Assembly: GCA_020831965.1 (NCBI GenBank)
Contig: JAFIFP010000009.1
Span: forward strand, 310,001 to 374,000
Length of the DNA stretch: 64,000 nt
DNA from: Idiomarina sp.
Lineage (GTDB): Bacteria; Pseudomonadota; Gammaproteobacteria; Enterobacterales; Alteromonadaceae
Direction: 5' to 3'
Position 1 is the first letter of the stretch. Every line of letters starts with the position of its first letter. The translations under genes and the position numbers were made by a program. Shown one piece after another: positions 37,490 through 47,911 of this stretch. The notes under the pieces are model-generated. The model ran no database searches. It was not told the origin of the DNA and was given only the letters and a program-made list of their open reading frames with translations.

Positions 37490-38725
37490 TTAACGAATGA
37501 AGTCGAATAAACTCAGCCGTGTAATCCGAGTGAAGGTCGCCTGCGCAGCCTGCAGCGAAACGTCTTGCTTAGTTAACTCAGTCATCGCTTCGGCATAATC
37601 CACATCACTAATGCGCGCTCGCGTTTCTTTATTCGAAATCGCCAAATCCATGTTGGTCATAATGGAATTCTGTAACACGTTGATACGCCCACCTACTTGA
37701 GCACGGGTTGCCGCTAATTGGGCTTGGCCAGCATCCATGTTTTCCAGAGCATTTTTAAGTTCTGATTGATAATACTCAGACGGCAAGCCACCACGAGTCA
37801 GCGCGTCGATAAAAGTATCTAGGGTAGTCAGCACATTCTGCGATGGCTCACTCAATCGCACTTCCACCGAGTCGCCGGGTTGCAAGTCTGCATTCAGTTG
37901 CAACTCGATTCCCTCAAAGCGAATCGGCTCGCCAGGCGTATAAGGGAAAGGGCCGGATACAACAGGGGTGCCGGCTTCATTCAACCGCACGATCTCAATA
38001 TTCGCGCCATCAAAGTTAATGCCAAGCGCATTATCTGCCGGGTCTTGGGTCTTGTTGTACTGCGCGCGATGGAAAGCATCGAAGGCAGCTTCGTCAACCA
38101 CTCGCGCGTTGAACCCACTCACATCACCCGTGCTATCGGCAAATCGAACCGTTCGGTTGGCGGAAACATTTTGAAATGTTGCGCTACCCGGCTCTAGACT
38201 CGTGACTCGTAATGCGGGCGACAATTGAATCTGATTCCGACCGTCGTCGCCATTGTAGTCATAGACGCCAGTCACTGGGTTCTTACTAAAAGGTTCGGTC
38301 CGCTTCTGAAAGCCCGCAAATAGGTAATCGCCGTTTTCGTCTTGTGAATTCATGAGTCCTAAAACTTCGTCACGAATTCCTTTAATTTCTTCAGCCAAAG
38401 CACGACGATCTTGGTCATCAAAAATACCATTACCCGCTTGCACCATGAGTACTCGTGCACGGTCGAGACTTTGCGTAATATTGCCATAAACGGAATCCGA
38501 ACGTTGCAGCCGGTTCAACAGTAAGTTGGCATTTCGTTGGAACTGTTCGTTCTGACCAATCTTGTCGTCCAAACCCAAAGTCTGCGCTTTACCCACGGGA
38601 TCGTCTGCTGGCGTCAAAATTTTGGTTTCGCGCGCGAGCTGATTTTGTACATTTACAAGTTTACGCTGGGCATTTAGCACCGCGCTTAAACCTTGGTTAT
38701 ACAGCTGATTTGTTGGAATACGCAT
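37490..38725 (-). CDS. flgL: Hook-filament junction protein FlgL (HAP3)
   Basis: Joins the hook to the filament together with FlgK. 411 residues; flagellin-like N-terminus (MRIPTNQLYNQGLSAVLNAQ, with TPADDPVGKAQTLGLDDKIG) and C-terminus (MTELTKQDVSLQAAQATFTR), with a central variable part. The stop lies before a terminator; flgK is 6 bases upstream. Confidence 0.95.
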   Translation of the reverse strand: MRIPTNQLYNQGLSAVLNAQRKLVNVQNQLARETKILTPADDPVGKAQTLGLDDKIGQNEQFQRNANLLLNRLQRSDSVYGNITQSLDRARVLMVQAGNGIFDDQDRRALAEEIKGIRDEVLGLMNSQDENGDYLFAGFQKRTEPFSKNPVTGVYDYNGDDGRNQIQLSPALRVTSLEPGSATFQNVSANRTVRFADSTGDVSGFNARVVDEAAFDAFHRAQYNKTQDPADNALGINFDGANIEIVRLNEAGTPVVSGPFPYTPGEPIRFEGIELQLNADLQPGDSVEVRLSEPSQNVLTTLDTFIDALTRGGLPSEYYQSELKNALENMDAGQAQLAATRAQVGGRINVLQNSIMTNMDLAISNKETRARISDVDYAEAMTELTKQDVSLQAAQATFTRITRLSLFDFIR

Positions 38726-38731
38726 CCCTTA

Positions 38732-40741
38732 TTACCTCGCTGCATTCAAGATGGTGTCGAAGATCGACTGGGCCACAGTAATAATTCGAGCCGCTGCATT
38801 ATAGGCCTGCTCGTACTGAATGAGGTTCGCCGCTTCTTCGTCTAGACTAACGCCCGACACCGCCTCATAGAACTTTTGGGACTGCTCAAGCATCGACTTG
38901 GAAACTTGCTCCGCGGTGCGCGCTTGCGACACTTTGTTACCCACGTCCGAAACCATTCGCCCGTATGACTCATTGAGCGTCATGGTGTTGGCTTGCGAGA
39001 CACTTTCTGGATTGCGACGAATCAAGTTTTCACGTTGTAATGCGGCAATCTCTAGTCCATTACTATTATCGTTGATCGCCCCGGTGTTGTACTCAATGGT
39101 AAATACATCACCCGCTTCCGGGCGGCCTAGCAAGCTGACTTCGTAGTCCACATCACCCAGTGCTGGGATCTGCGCGAAGACATTGTTCATGTTTGCCGTA
39201 TTCAGCGTCTCAATCGAGCCATCATTCAGTACAATTTCTAGCTGATGCTGACCACCTGCGAAGCCGAGATAGTTGATTTGCACCGGCGCATTATCACTTA
39301 ATTCATTCCCGTCGAAGAAATTGTCGCGCCCGTTAATGCCTTGCAACTGCAGAGTGCCCTGCCCTTCGTTGGCACCATTGTCACGCACGCGAACCGGCGA
39401 CGCTAAGGCGATATCTTCGGCTCGCGTAATCGCCAGCTGAATGTTATCCGCGGCATTTTTAGTGGGCTTGATAATGAAGCGGTCGCCGGCCACATAAGTG
39501 CCGGTCACAAAATCGATATCCAAACCAAAGTCTTCGCCACCACCGTTTGGCGGGGTGATATCAAATACGTCGTAGTCCGCTGGATTACCTATCACCTGCC
39601 CTGATGAATCTAATGGCATGACGCGATAGGTATTCGCAGACAGGATTTCAATTTCAAAATTGTTCGCGACAATCGCACTCATGGAGCCTTCGAGTGGCCG
39701 CACTTCAATACGTTGGTCCGTGCCCTGGTTTGTCGACGCAGGGTTCCCCGTTACCATGGCACCATTAAAGGTGAACATGGCTTGTCCCAATTCATCGTCA
39801 AGATCCAAACCAAACGCCTGCTGACTATTGATTGCGTCTGCGAAACCTAGGGCTAATTGCCCCAATTTCATTTGCGTCGGTTCAAGCACTTCTGCGCGGT
39901 AAGCCAACAAACCACCGAGCGTCCCGCCCACCTGCATCTCATTGATACTTTGCGTGACATCATTGCCACCCGCGCGAATCATCGCCACGAGTTCAGGGCG
40001 ATCCGGGTCTGGGTCGCCCTTTAAAGCCATTAAGTTGTAAGTACCGTCCTCCAGCACTAATGCTTGGCCGGTAGCGAGATTCACGCGCAAGCGTCCGTTC
40101 GGATCTTCCAGTACCGAGACGTTGAGGTACTGAGAAAGCTCACGGATTTTTTCGTCACGCTGATTCAAGAGCGTATGACGCTCACCGCCCGTCGCATTCT
40201 TCGGAATCAGGTCCAGCTGCTTATTAATTTCACTAATACTGACCAGCAAGCTATTCGTCTTCTCGACAGTTAACTCAAGCTGCTGATTAAACTGGCGTTC
40301 CTGATTTTGCAGATAGTTGTTCATGTCCTTCGTCTGCGAAATCGTGGCATTTGCTTGGCCTAAAACCAGCTGACGCTGCGCAATTGAGGAAGGATCATCG
40401 TTAAGATCCTGCAACATATTAAAGAATTTGGTGATCGCTGCGCTCACGCTGGTATCTGAATTCCCCAACATGGAATCAATCTTCGAGGATTCATTCAAAA
40501 ACGCCGACGTATAGCCATAACGCGAGGTATCAGCCCAGTATTGGCGCTGCGTAAACTTATCGAGCATGCGCTCCATTTCAACCCGGCTAATGCCCGGGCC
40601 AACCGGCGCTTCCTTGTAAATAGTGCGTTCGCGCACATACCCAGGCGTGTTCACGTTGGCAATATTGTTACCTGTCACCAACAATGACTGTTGGTGACCT
40701 TGAGCCGCGTTCGAACCGACTTTCAACAAATCGAATGACAT
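38732..40741 (-). CDS. flgK: Hook-filament junction protein FlgK (HAP1)
   Basis: First junction protein on the hook. 669 residues: N-terminal rod-type motif (SNAAQGHQQSLLVTGNNIAN, then VNTPGYVRERTIY), a central region of about 400 residues, and the C-terminal SLDEEAANLIQYEQAYNAAA signature. It follows flgJ by 15 bases. The length is larger than E. coli FlgK (about 550) but usual for Vibrio and Idiomarina relatives. Confidence 0.95.
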   Translation of the reverse strand: MSFDLLKVGSNAAQGHQQSLLVTGNNIANVNTPGYVRERTIYKEAPVGPGISRVEMERMLDKFTQRQYWADTSRYGYTSAFLNESSKIDSMLGNSDTSVSAAITKFFNMLQDLNDDPSSIAQRQLVLGQANATISQTKDMNNYLQNQERQFNQQLELTVEKTNSLLVSISEINKQLDLIPKNATGGERHTLLNQRDEKIRELSQYLNVSVLEDPNGRLRVNLATGQALVLEDGTYNLMALKGDPDPDRPELVAMIRAGGNDVTQSINEMQVGGTLGGLLAYRAEVLEPTQMKLGQLALGFADAINSQQAFGLDLDDELGQAMFTFNGAMVTGNPASTNQGTDQRIEVRPLEGSMSAIVANNFEIEILSANTYRVMPLDSSGQVIGNPADYDVFDITPPNGGGEDFGLDIDFVTGTYVAGDRFIIKPTKNAADNIQLAITRAEDIALASPVRVRDNGANEGQGTLQLQGINGRDNFFDGNELSDNAPVQINYLGFAGGQHQLEIVLNDGSIETLNTANMNNVFAQIPALGDVDYEVSLLGRPEAGDVFTIEYNTGAINDNSNGLEIAALQRENLIRRNPESVSQANTMTLNESYGRMVSDVGNKVSQARTAEQVSKSMLEQSQKFYEAVSGVSLDEEAANLIQYEQAYNAAARIITVAQSIFDTILNAAR

Positions 40742-40756
40742 TGCCTAGGCCCTCAC

Positions 40757-41743
40757 TTAGAAGCCAAACCGTTCACGCACCGCGCGCATCGCATCGCTGT
40801 TCATGATTCGTTTAAGTTTATCCGCATAATCCGGATCCGTCGCATACCCGGCCTCTTGCAGTGACTCTGCAAAACGCACTGCGTCGCGACCCACCGACAA
40901 TGCTTCTTGGTAGCGCGGATTCCGCTGCAAGAAATTCACATAATCTCGGAAGCTTTCGTCCACCGAATCATACGCCCGGAAACGCGCATTCTCCGTGTGG
41001 GCCACCGTGCCATCAAACTCTACCGTGCGCGCAGCAGCTGTGGGGCCGTCCCAACGACGGTCTGCTTTGATGTTAAAGATATTGTTACTCGATTCACCAT
41101 CCGCCGTTGGAATGACATGCTGTCCCCAACCGGTTTCAAGCGCCGCTTGCGCTAGCATTGTCATGGGCGAAATATCCGCCTCATCCGCCGCCCGCTGGGC
41201 ATAAGGCGCTAAGCGTTCTAAGAATTCCACTGGACTTTGCGGCTGCCATACTTGTTCTTGGCCGCGCAGCATCAGTGCGTGAATACGGGTCGGACGCGCC
41301 TCTTCGGCGGGCTCAGCTTGCAAAGGCGGTCGCGGTGCACGCTGCGCCATAGTATGAGCGAGCGATTCCTGCGGTAACAATGAGGCTGGCGTAAAATTCT
41401 CTGCCGTCTGCGGCGCCAACTGCTGCACAATCAAGTCCGCCAAGCCTAAGCTACCGGTTTGCGCTAATTCCATACTCAACTGCTGATCATGCATATCACG
41501 ATAGAAATTGGTGTAGTTACTGTTGAGCGGATTATCTTCTTCAAAGATCGCATTGGCACTACGCATACTCTGCAGGAGTTGCCCCATAAAGATCGATTCA
41601 AAGTGACGCGCCGCTTCTCGCAACGCTTCATGATCATCTTTATTTTGTAAACCGGCACGCCGCAAGTTATCGAGCCCTTGCAGATCATGGACGTAATGGG
41701 AGCGTGCTTGCTCCATCATGTTTTGTCCTAACGTGCGATCCAT
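40757..41743 (-). CDS. flgJ: Flagellar rod-cap / peptidoglycan hydrolase FlgJ
   Basis: Caps the growing rod and opens the peptidoglycan. 328 residues: N-terminal rod-cap domain (about 25-110: ALREAARHFESIFMGQLLQS) and C-terminal glucosaminidase domain (about 170-325: SPMTMLAQAALETGWGQHVI with the catalytic Glu, ADRRWDGP and RAYDSVDESFRDYVNFL). The domains are joined by a Pro/Ala-rich linker. It lies between flgI and flgK. Confidence 0.95.
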   Translation of the reverse strand: MDRTLGQNMMEQARSHYVHDLQGLDNLRRAGLQNKDDHEALREAARHFESIFMGQLLQSMRSANAIFEEDNPLNSNYTNFYRDMHDQQLSMELAQTGSLGLADLIVQQLAPQTAENFTPASLLPQESLAHTMAQRAPRPPLQAEPAEEARPTRIHALMLRGQEQVWQPQSPVEFLERLAPYAQRAADEADISPMTMLAQAALETGWGQHVIPTADGESSNNIFNIKADRRWDGPTAAARTVEFDGTVAHTENARFRAYDSVDESFRDYVNFLQRNPRYQEALSVGRDAVRFAESLQEAGYATDPDYADKLKRIMNSDAMRAVRERFGF

Positions 41744-41779
41744 AGTTACCTCTCTCGCAGCTTATTTCGCTGCCAGCCT

Positions 41780-42913
41780 CTAAATTATGACCAGTTCACC
41801 GTCAATGGCGCCAGCTTGCTTCAACGCTTCCAGCACGGCAATGATGTCACCTGGAGCTGCACCAATCTGGTTAATCGCGTTAATCAAATCGTTCATCGAC
41901 ACACCCGGATCAAAACGGAACATCCGTGCATCTTCTTGTTCGATAATAATTTCTGAATCGGGTGTCACGACTGTTTCTCCTTGAGCAAAAGGCCCAGGCT
42001 GTGAGACACGCCAGTTCTCTGAAATCGTCACTTGCAAGTTACCGTGCGCCACCGCTGCAGGGTGCAGACGGACATTCTGGCCAACCACTATGGTGCCGGT
42101 ACGACTATTCACAATAATTCGTGCAGGTGCTTCGCCTTGGCGAATATTAATATTCTCAAGTGTCGAGAGATAAGCCACGCGCTGGCCGGGGTCCCTCGGC
42201 GCGATAACACGCACTGCAGCCGCGTCCATAGGCACTGCACTACCGGGGCCGATCAATTCGTTAATTGCTTCTGCCATAAAGCGCGCGGTCGTGAAGTCCG
42301 GACGGTTCAGTAAGAAGGTAATGTATTCAGAGTGGGCAAAACCGGTTTCAACTTCGCGTTCAACCATGGCACCATTCGGAATCCGGCCCACAGTGGGTGT
42401 GTTAATGACAATGCTTGAGCCATCAAGCCCCTGAGCACCTAAACCACCCACCACTAAGTTACCTTGCGCCACGGCGTAAATTTGACCGTCTGCGCCTTTC
42501 AGGAAGGTTTGTAACAACGTCCCCCCCACCAGGCTGTCGGCATCGCCAACCGAAGATACAGTCACGTCGATGGTTTGCCCTGGCCGCGAGAATGCAGGCA
42601 GTTCCGCATGGACAGCGACGGCCGCTACGTTGTTAATTTGCGGTCGCTGATTTTCCGGCAGATTAATCCCAAAATTCCCGAGCATGGTCCGGAAGGTTTG
42701 GTCGGTAAATGGCGTCCGCTCGCCGGTACCCGGCAAGCCGACCACTAAACCGTAGCCCATCAGTTGGTTCGAGCGAATCCCTTGCACTGTCGCCACGTCT
42801 TTGATCCGCTGCGCCTGCGCAATCGGCATCCACAGTCCACTGAATAACATCAGCGAACAGAGAAAGGACACCGAGAGTAAGCGGTTCGTACTGCGTGAAA
42901 TAATTGTCTTCAT
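41780..42913 (-). CDS. flgI: Flagellar P-ring protein FlgI
   Basis: Forms the P ring around the rod in the peptidoglycan layer. About 377 residues from ATG 42913, which follows GGAGCGGATC. The Sec signal peptide (about 1-33, ending IAQA) is followed by the mature [20 protein letters not shown]. An open frame extends to 42976, but that start would overlap flgH. Ends [15 protein letters not shown], the family C-terminus. Confidence 0.95.
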   Translation of the reverse strand: MKTIISRSTNRLLSVSFLCSLMLFSGLWMPIAQAQRIKDVATVQGIRSNQLMGYGLVVGLPGTGERTPFTDQTFRTMLGNFGINLPENQRPQINNVAAVAVHAELPAFSRPGQTIDVTVSSVGDADSLVGGTLLQTFLKGADGQIYAVAQGNLVVGGLGAQGLDGSSIVINTPTVGRIPNGAMVEREVETGFAHSEYITFLLNRPDFTTARFMAEAINELIGPGSAVPMDAAAVRVIAPRDPGQRVAYLSTLENINIRQGEAPARIIVNSRTGTIVVGQNVRLHPAAVAHGNLQVTISENWRVSQPGPFAQGETVVTPDSEIIIEQEDARMFRFDPGVSMNDLINAINQIGAAPGDIIAVLEALKQAGAIDGELVII

Positions 42914-42933
42914 GATCCGCTCCATCATTCCGA

Positions 42934-43617
42934 TTACAACGGCCACAGTGGGCCATTGAAGAATCGTGTTAACCAACCCTGGCGTTGTGTATCTGCCAAG
43001 CTTCCCGTACCTGAATATTCGATACGTGCATTCGCAACCCGTGTTGACGCCACCATGTTGCCAGAGCTGACATCTTGCGGCCGAATAATCCCGGTCAATC
43101 GCACATACTCTTGGCCATTATTTAAGGTGAGCCACTTTTCGCCGCGCACAATCAAATTGCCGTTCGGTAATACCCGAATCACTGTCACGGTGATCTCGCC
43201 AGTCAACTGATTACGTTGGTCCGCTTGCGCGTCACCACTGAAATTTGTGCCACCGTTAAGGTCCGCTGACAGCGAATAGCCACGAAAACTCAAGTCCCTA
43301 CCCAGTACCTGCGGTGTTGGCAAATTTACGTTCGTGTTCCGCGACAAATCCGTTGACGAAGACTTCGATGCAGACGTCGACTCTTGCAGCACCACGGTAA
43401 TAATGTCCCCCAGACTCCGCGCACGAATGTCTGAATAGAGGCCATTCACCTGACCATTAAACAATGAACCATTCGGTACCGCAGGTGGCGCGATTTCCTC
43501 CGGATACGCCGGAGCGTAAAAGGGGTCATCTGGCATTGGTCGTGGCTGCGGCTGCGCTGCGCACGCCGTTAACACCAGACCAAGAGCCACTGTGACAACG
43601 AGTTTAATGATTCCCAT
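42934..43617 (-). CDS. flgH: Flagellar L-ring lipoprotein FlgH
   Basis: Outer-membrane L ring of the flagellar bushing. About 227 residues from ATG 43617, which follows GGAGAGC. The lipobox LVLTAC puts the lipidated Cys at about residue 18. The mature part has the typical [30 protein letters not shown] and [18 protein letters not shown] motifs. It follows flgG closely; its lipidation needs LspA (encoded at 15030-15557). Confidence 0.95.
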   Translation of the reverse strand: MGIIKLVVTVALGLVLTACAAQPQPRPMPDDPFYAPAYPEEIAPPAVPNGSLFNGQVNGLYSDIRARSLGDIITVVLQESTSASKSSSTDLSRNTNVNLPTPQVLGRDLSFRGYSLSADLNGGTNFSGDAQADQRNQLTGEITVTVIRVLPNGNLIVRGEKWLTLNNGQEYVRLTGIIRPQDVSSGNMVASTRVANARIEYSGTGSLADTQRQGWLTRFFNGPLWPL

Positions 43618-43631
43618 GAGTGCTCTCCGCA

Positions 43632-44420
43632 TTAAAGTTGCTGAATTGCGAAGCCCAGCATTTGATCCACGGTCGAGATGACTTTTGAGTTCATTTCGTA
43701 CACGCGCTGAGATTCAATCAAATTCACAAGCTCTTCTGTCACATTCACATTCGACGTTTCCAGGGAGCCCTGCATAATTCCGCCCATACCATCAATGCCT
43801 GGAACACCCTGCAGTGGTGCGCCGCTGGAGGCGGTTTCCTTGAATAAGTTTTCGCCCACAGGCTCAAGACCTGCCGGATTAATGAATGATGCCAAGTTGA
43901 CTTGACCAATAACCTGGTTACCGGCTTGGCCTGGCAGCGTCACGGAGATTTCACCATCACGTGAGACCGTCAGCGATAGCGCTTCGTCCGGTACGTTGAT
44001 AGCTGGCTGCAGGGGATAACCTGCGCCTGGCGTCACGATCTGACCTTCCGCATCAAGCGTGAACTGACCATTTCGAGTATAGGAGATCGTGCCATCCGGC
44101 ATCAGAATCTCAAAAAAGCCCTTCCCGTTAATCATCAGATCCAACGAATTTTCTGTCGTAATCATGTTGCCTTGGGAGAAGTTCTTTTGCGTTGCCACAA
44201 CGCGCGTACCCGCACCCAGCATCAGACCCGAAGGAAGCTCAGTATCCTGGGTTGACTGTCCACCCGGTTGATTGATGTTTTGATAGAGCAAATCCTCAAA
44301 GATCGCCCGGCTCTTTTTGAAACCAACGGTACTGGCGTTTGCCAGGTTGTTTGACGTCACTGCAATGTCTTTTTGCTGCGCATCAAGACCGGTTTTACTA
44401 ATCCATAAGGCGGGATGCAT
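43632..44420 (-). CDS. flgG: Distal rod protein FlgG
   Basis: Distal rod subunit, 262 residues. N-terminal MHPALWISKTGLDAQQKDIA, then VTSNNLANASTVGFKKSRA, the FlgEFG central domain with LMINGKGFFEILMPDGTISY, and the C-terminal LETSNVNVTEELVNLIESQR. It follows flgF by 36 bases in the same unit. Confidence 0.96.
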   Translation of the reverse strand: MHPALWISKTGLDAQQKDIAVTSNNLANASTVGFKKSRAIFEDLLYQNINQPGGQSTQDTELPSGLMLGAGTRVVATQKNFSQGNMITTENSLDLMINGKGFFEILMPDGTISYTRNGQFTLDAEGQIVTPGAGYPLQPAINVPDEALSLTVSRDGEISVTLPGQAGNQVIGQVNLASFINPAGLEPVGENLFKETASSGAPLQGVPGIDGMGGIMQGSLETSNVNVTEELVNLIESQRVYEMNSKVISTVDQMLGFAIQQL

Positions 44421-44456
44421 AAATCACCTCCATCCACATCAGTCGGCGGACCGACA

Positions 44457-45200
44457 TTAGAAAATTCGCATTAACTGTTCAGAGCGCTGGTCGTTGTCCT
44501 GCGCCGTTTTCATCATTTTCACGTTAATCTCAAAATTTCGTTGTAACGCGATCATGTGAGTCATTTCTTCCACTGGATTAACGTTACTGCTTTCCAGCGC
44601 GCCCTGTTCAATGCGAACAAAAGCATCGACAGGTGCCAGATCACCGTCTTTCATGCGAAAGAGGCCATCCTCACGTTTTTCCATGTCACGATTGACCGGA
44701 TTCACTAACTTAATCCGATCCACCGCTTCGATAATGTTTTCTGGTGCTCCCTCTGGGCGCACCGAAATCGTGCCATCGTTACCGATGAACAGGCTTGCAA
44801 TCGGCACCGGTACAAAAATCGGACCGTTATCTCCGAGTACCGGTTGGCCGCTACTGTTTTGCACCATTCCCGTCGTGGAAATCTGCAAGTTACCGTTGCG
44901 GGTATAGGCTTCATTGCCATTCTCATCAGCAACTGCTATCCAGCCAGGGCCTTTCACAGCCACATCAAGATCACGCCCCGTCGTGCGGAAGGCACCATCG
45001 GCAAAGTTTTGCCCCGGCCGTTCCGTTAAGGCAAAGACCCGCGTTGGCAGACCTTCGTTATAGGCCTGCATGGCTCGAGCATTTTGCAAATCAGCCTTGA
45101 AGCCCGTGGTATTTGCGTTTGCCAGGTTATTCGCACGCAGCGAGATACCATTCATGGTCTCTTTCGCGCCGCTCATTGCGATATATAACAAGTTATCCAT
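44457..45200 (-). CDS. flgF: Proximal rod protein FlgF
   Basis: Rod subunit, 247 residues. N-terminal MDNLLYIAMSGAKETMNGIS, then LRANNLANANTTGFKADLQN; central VKGPGWIAVADENGNEAYTR; C-terminal LESSNVNPVEEMTHMIALQR. First gene of a unit flgF-flgG-flgH-flgI-flgJ-flgK-flgL, with a sigma-54 promoter 50 bases upstream. Confidence 0.95.
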   Translation of the reverse strand: MDNLLYIAMSGAKETMNGISLRANNLANANTTGFKADLQNARAMQAYNEGLPTRVFALTERPGQNFADGAFRTTGRDLDVAVKGPGWIAVADENGNEAYTRNGNLQISTTGMVQNSSGQPVLGDNGPIFVPVPIASLFIGNDGTISVRPEGAPENIIEAVDRIKLVNPVNRDMEKREDGLFRMKDGDLAPVDAFVRIEQGALESSNVNPVEEMTHMIALQRNFEINVKMMKTAQDNDQRSEQLMRIF

Positions 45201-45250
45201 TGCGTGCTCCTCGACAAAAAACTGTCATCAGCATGGTCACCTTTTAAGAA

Positions 45251-45266
45251 TGCAAAAAAGGTGCCA
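45251..45266 (-). promoter_or_regulatory. Sigma-54 promoter of the flgF-to-flgL unit
   Basis: On the minus strand TGGCACCTTTTTTGCA is a full match to the sigma-54 pattern TGGCAC-N5-TTGCA. Transcription would begin near 45240, about 40 bases before the flgF start. An activator of the FlrC/FleR type is expected but not encoded here. Confidence 0.9.
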
Positions 45267-45321
45267 GACATAAGTAAATTGCGTTGAAAAACGAGTCGAA
45301 CGAAGAATCAACAGTGGAAAT

Positions 45322-45349
45322 AAAAAACGCGCGGCAAATGCCGCGCGTT
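45322..45349 (-). terminator. Rho-independent terminator of flgE
   Basis: AACGCGCGGCA and TGCCGCGCGTT pair over 11 bases with a two-base loop; on the minus strand TTTTTTA follows, about 35 bases after the flgE stop. It separates the flgB-E unit from the flgF unit. Confidence 0.92.
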
Positions 45350-45385
45350 GCAGTGGCTGGCTAGAAGCCAGTTGGCTGCTAAAGC

Positions 45386-46717
45386 TTATCGAATCTGCAG
45401 GATTGTTTGCTGCAGGGTCGAGTTCACTTCGAGGGAACGCGAGTTCGCCTGGAAGTTCTTCTGTGCAACGATCAAGTCCACCAGTTCTTTCGTCAGGTTA
45501 ACGTTTGAGTTCTCCAATGCAGACGACTCAATGGCACCGAAGACGCCTGTATTGGGCTCACCCGCAAGCGCTTCACCCGAGTCAATCGTTTGGCGCCACT
45601 TGGTGCTTCCTATTTGCTCAAGCCCCTGCTCGTTTGCAAAATTAACCAAAGAAACACGACCAAGGAATTGTGTATCGCCGTTCGAGTACGATGCAGCGAC
45701 CAAACCAGCCGCGTCGATTTCTACACTAGTCAGACGCCCTACTGTCGTACCGTCCTGTTGCAAACTCGTAATTTCAAAGTTTGATGCAAACTGCGTAGGA
45801 ACACTGGTCCCAGTCTCATTCTGGAAGTTCACCTGAATGTTTTGGTTCGTATCAGCACCATTTGTCAGCAAAGTCGCATCTAGATCAAAGTTCACTTGAG
45901 GGAACGAGATATCCGGTGGCGTTACTGCGGGGTTACCACTCGCATCAAACTCAATTCGAGTTCCCGTAAAACCGGCTGCCGACTCGGCGCTCGGATTAGG
46001 TGTGTTTAGGTTCACCTCTTGGCCATCAAAAGTCGCATACACGTCCCACACATTCGGCTCACGTTTTACGAAATAAAGATTTACGATGTGAGGTTCGCCC
46101 AACGAGTCAAATACGGTCGTTGAAGTTGACGAGTGATAGGTCGACGGTGCGGCAGCATCAAAGTTCGACTGACCTGGCGCCGTTTCTATAATTGGGGTAA
46201 CTCGTGCATCCACGTTAAATGCTGTGAAGATATTACTCGTCTGGCTTGGTGCTCCAGCTACGTCTGGAATCCGAATCGGCTGCATTGTACTGACTGCAAC
46301 TGAAGAGGTGCTGCCGGAACGACGGTCCACTGGGAAGGTCTGTAAGAAGTTTCCTTCGTTATCCACAATGAAGTTGTCACGGTTCAGTTTGAATGTTCCT
46401 GAACGCGTATAAGACAGGTCCTGAGATGTAATACTCGGTGACGTCGCAAAGAAACCGTTTCCTTTGATCGCCATGTCTAACGCGTTTTCAGTGAAGTCCA
46501 ATGTACCTTGTGAAAACTGCTGCGCAACGCGCTGCGTTAACACACCATCACCAGACTTGGTGCGGTTGTTTGAGAAGATCGACGACGCATAAACGTCTGC
46601 GAACTCAACGCGTGAACGCTTAAAACCTGTGGTCTTCACGTTCGCAATGTTGTTCGCGGTAACGTCGAGATCTTTCTGAGAAGCCGAAAGGCCGCTTAGT
46701 GCAATATTAAATGACAT
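45386..46717 (-). CDS. flgE: Flagellar hook protein FlgE
   Basis: Main hook subunit, 443 residues. N-terminal MSFNIALSGLSASQKDLDVT, then ANNIANVKTTGFKRSRVEFA, the central hook domains, and the C-terminal LENSNVNLTKELVDLIVAQK. It is last in the flgB-C-D-E unit, 32 bases after flgD. Confidence 0.95.
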   Translation of the reverse strand: MSFNIALSGLSASQKDLDVTANNIANVKTTGFKRSRVEFADVYASSIFSNNRTKSGDGVLTQRVAQQFSQGTLDFTENALDMAIKGNGFFATSPSITSQDLSYTRSGTFKLNRDNFIVDNEGNFLQTFPVDRRSGSTSSVAVSTMQPIRIPDVAGAPSQTSNIFTAFNVDARVTPIIETAPGQSNFDAAAPSTYHSSTSTTVFDSLGEPHIVNLYFVKREPNVWDVYATFDGQEVNLNTPNPSAESAAGFTGTRIEFDASGNPAVTPPDISFPQVNFDLDATLLTNGADTNQNIQVNFQNETGTSVPTQFASNFEITSLQQDGTTVGRLTSVEIDAAGLVAASYSNGDTQFLGRVSLVNFANEQGLEQIGSTKWRQTIDSGEALAGEPNTGVFGAIESSALENSNVNLTKELVDLIVAQKNFQANSRSLEVNSTLQQTILQIR

Positions 46718-46749
46718 AAATCACCTCTTCCTAGACTCAGCAGTTCGAC

Positions 46750-47439
46750 TTACGCGCTGCCATTCGTAATTTGGATAACATCTTTCAGGTCAATACGACC
46801 AATCGATTCAAGATTCAGTACGACGCCACGTTGACCGCCCATGCTGACTGACTCTACGAAAGCGTAGGTCAATGCAGGAATGGATTCGCTTTGGTCGCCG
46901 ACGCGTCCATTTGCCTCAACGATGTAGTCGCCAGGTGGAACCTTCTCGCCATTGGCTAAGGTGCCATCCCACGTAAACTTATGTTGGCCTTGTGGTAAGG
47001 TGCCCATATTCATGCTGTGCACCACTTCACCGCGCTCATTCTTAATGCGCACCGTCACGTCTTGACCGGTTTGCGGCAATGACACCATGCCTTCAATTGG
47101 GCGTGAGCCATTGAAATAAGCGGTATCCGATGGAATCAATACCTGCCGTCCAACCAACGAAGATGCCTGCAGAGCCTGATTCGAAGTCATGCTTTGGGCA
47201 AAGCCCTTAAACTCTTCGGTCAGGTTGGTGATCCCTTCTGCCATCGTAAAGTTGGTCATCTGAGCGATCATTTGCTCATTCTCAACCGGCTTGGTGGGAT
47301 CCTGCATACTGAGCTGTTGCGTGAGGAGCTTAAAGAAGTCCTCCTGCGTCAGCCGCGTATCATCCGGGTTTTCCTTAGCTACTCCGCCTTTATCCGGCCA
47401 ATAAAGGCCTTCAAGCGCTGCGTTCGTAATGTTATCCAT
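46750..47439 (-). CDS. flgD: Hook scaffold (cap) protein FlgD
   Basis: Caps the growing hook. 229 residues: N-terminal export and scaffold segment (TRLTQEDFFKLLTQQLSMQD, then PTKPVENEQMIAQMTNF) and a C-terminal FlgD Ig-like/tudor part (GQHKFTWDGTLANGEKVPPG). It lies 23 bases after flgC. Confidence 0.94.
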   Translation of the reverse strand: MDNITNAALEGLYWPDKGGVAKENPDDTRLTQEDFFKLLTQQLSMQDPTKPVENEQMIAQMTNFTMAEGITNLTEEFKGFAQSMTSNQALQASSLVGRQVLIPSDTAYFNGSRPIEGMVSLPQTGQDVTVRIKNERGEVVHSMNMGTLPQGQHKFTWDGTLANGEKVPPGDYIVEANGRVGDQSESIPALTYAFVESVSMGGQRGVVLNLESIGRIDLKDVIQITNGSA

Positions 47440-47462
47440 CGGGTTATGCTCCGCTTAAGCCA

Positions 47463-47909
47463 TTACATCTGTTGACCCATACGTAACGTCCGGCTGAGCA
47501 ACTGCTTTGTGGTATCCGCTAGTTGCACATTCGTTTGATAAGACCGAGAGGCAGAAATCATGTTTGCCATCTCTTCCATCACGTTCACGTTGGGCTTATA
47601 GATGTAACCATTCTCATCAGCCATTGGATGATTCGGTGCGTACTCCATCACCAACGGCTTATCGCTTTCCACAATCCCAAGCACCTGCACTGAGACGCCG
47701 CTATCCTTGCGGATACTATTGCGCCCTGGGCCGCCATCAAGCGCTTGCTGCATTTGCGCTGCAAACACTGGATGTCGAGCACGATACGTCTCACCTGCCG
47801 AGCTACTCACTGAATTTGCATTAGCCAAGTTACTGGCCGTGGTGTTCAAGCGCACGTTCTGTGCACTCATTGCGGTACCTGCAATATCCATTACTGTGTA
47901 TAAACTCAT
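47463..47909 (-). CDS. flgC: Proximal rod protein FlgC
   Basis: Rod subunit, 148 residues. N-terminal MDIAGTAMSAQNVRLNTTAS with NLANANSVSSSAGETYRARH, and C-terminal NVMEEMANMISASRSYQTNV. Two bases separate it from flgB. Confidence 0.95.
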   Translation of the reverse strand: MSLYTVMDIAGTAMSAQNVRLNTTASNLANANSVSSSAGETYRARHPVFAAQMQQALDGGPGRNSIRKDSGVSVQVLGIVESDKPLVMEYAPNHPMADENGYIYKPNVNVMEEMANMISASRSYQTNVQLADTTKQLLSRTLRMGQQM

Positions 47910-47911
47910 GA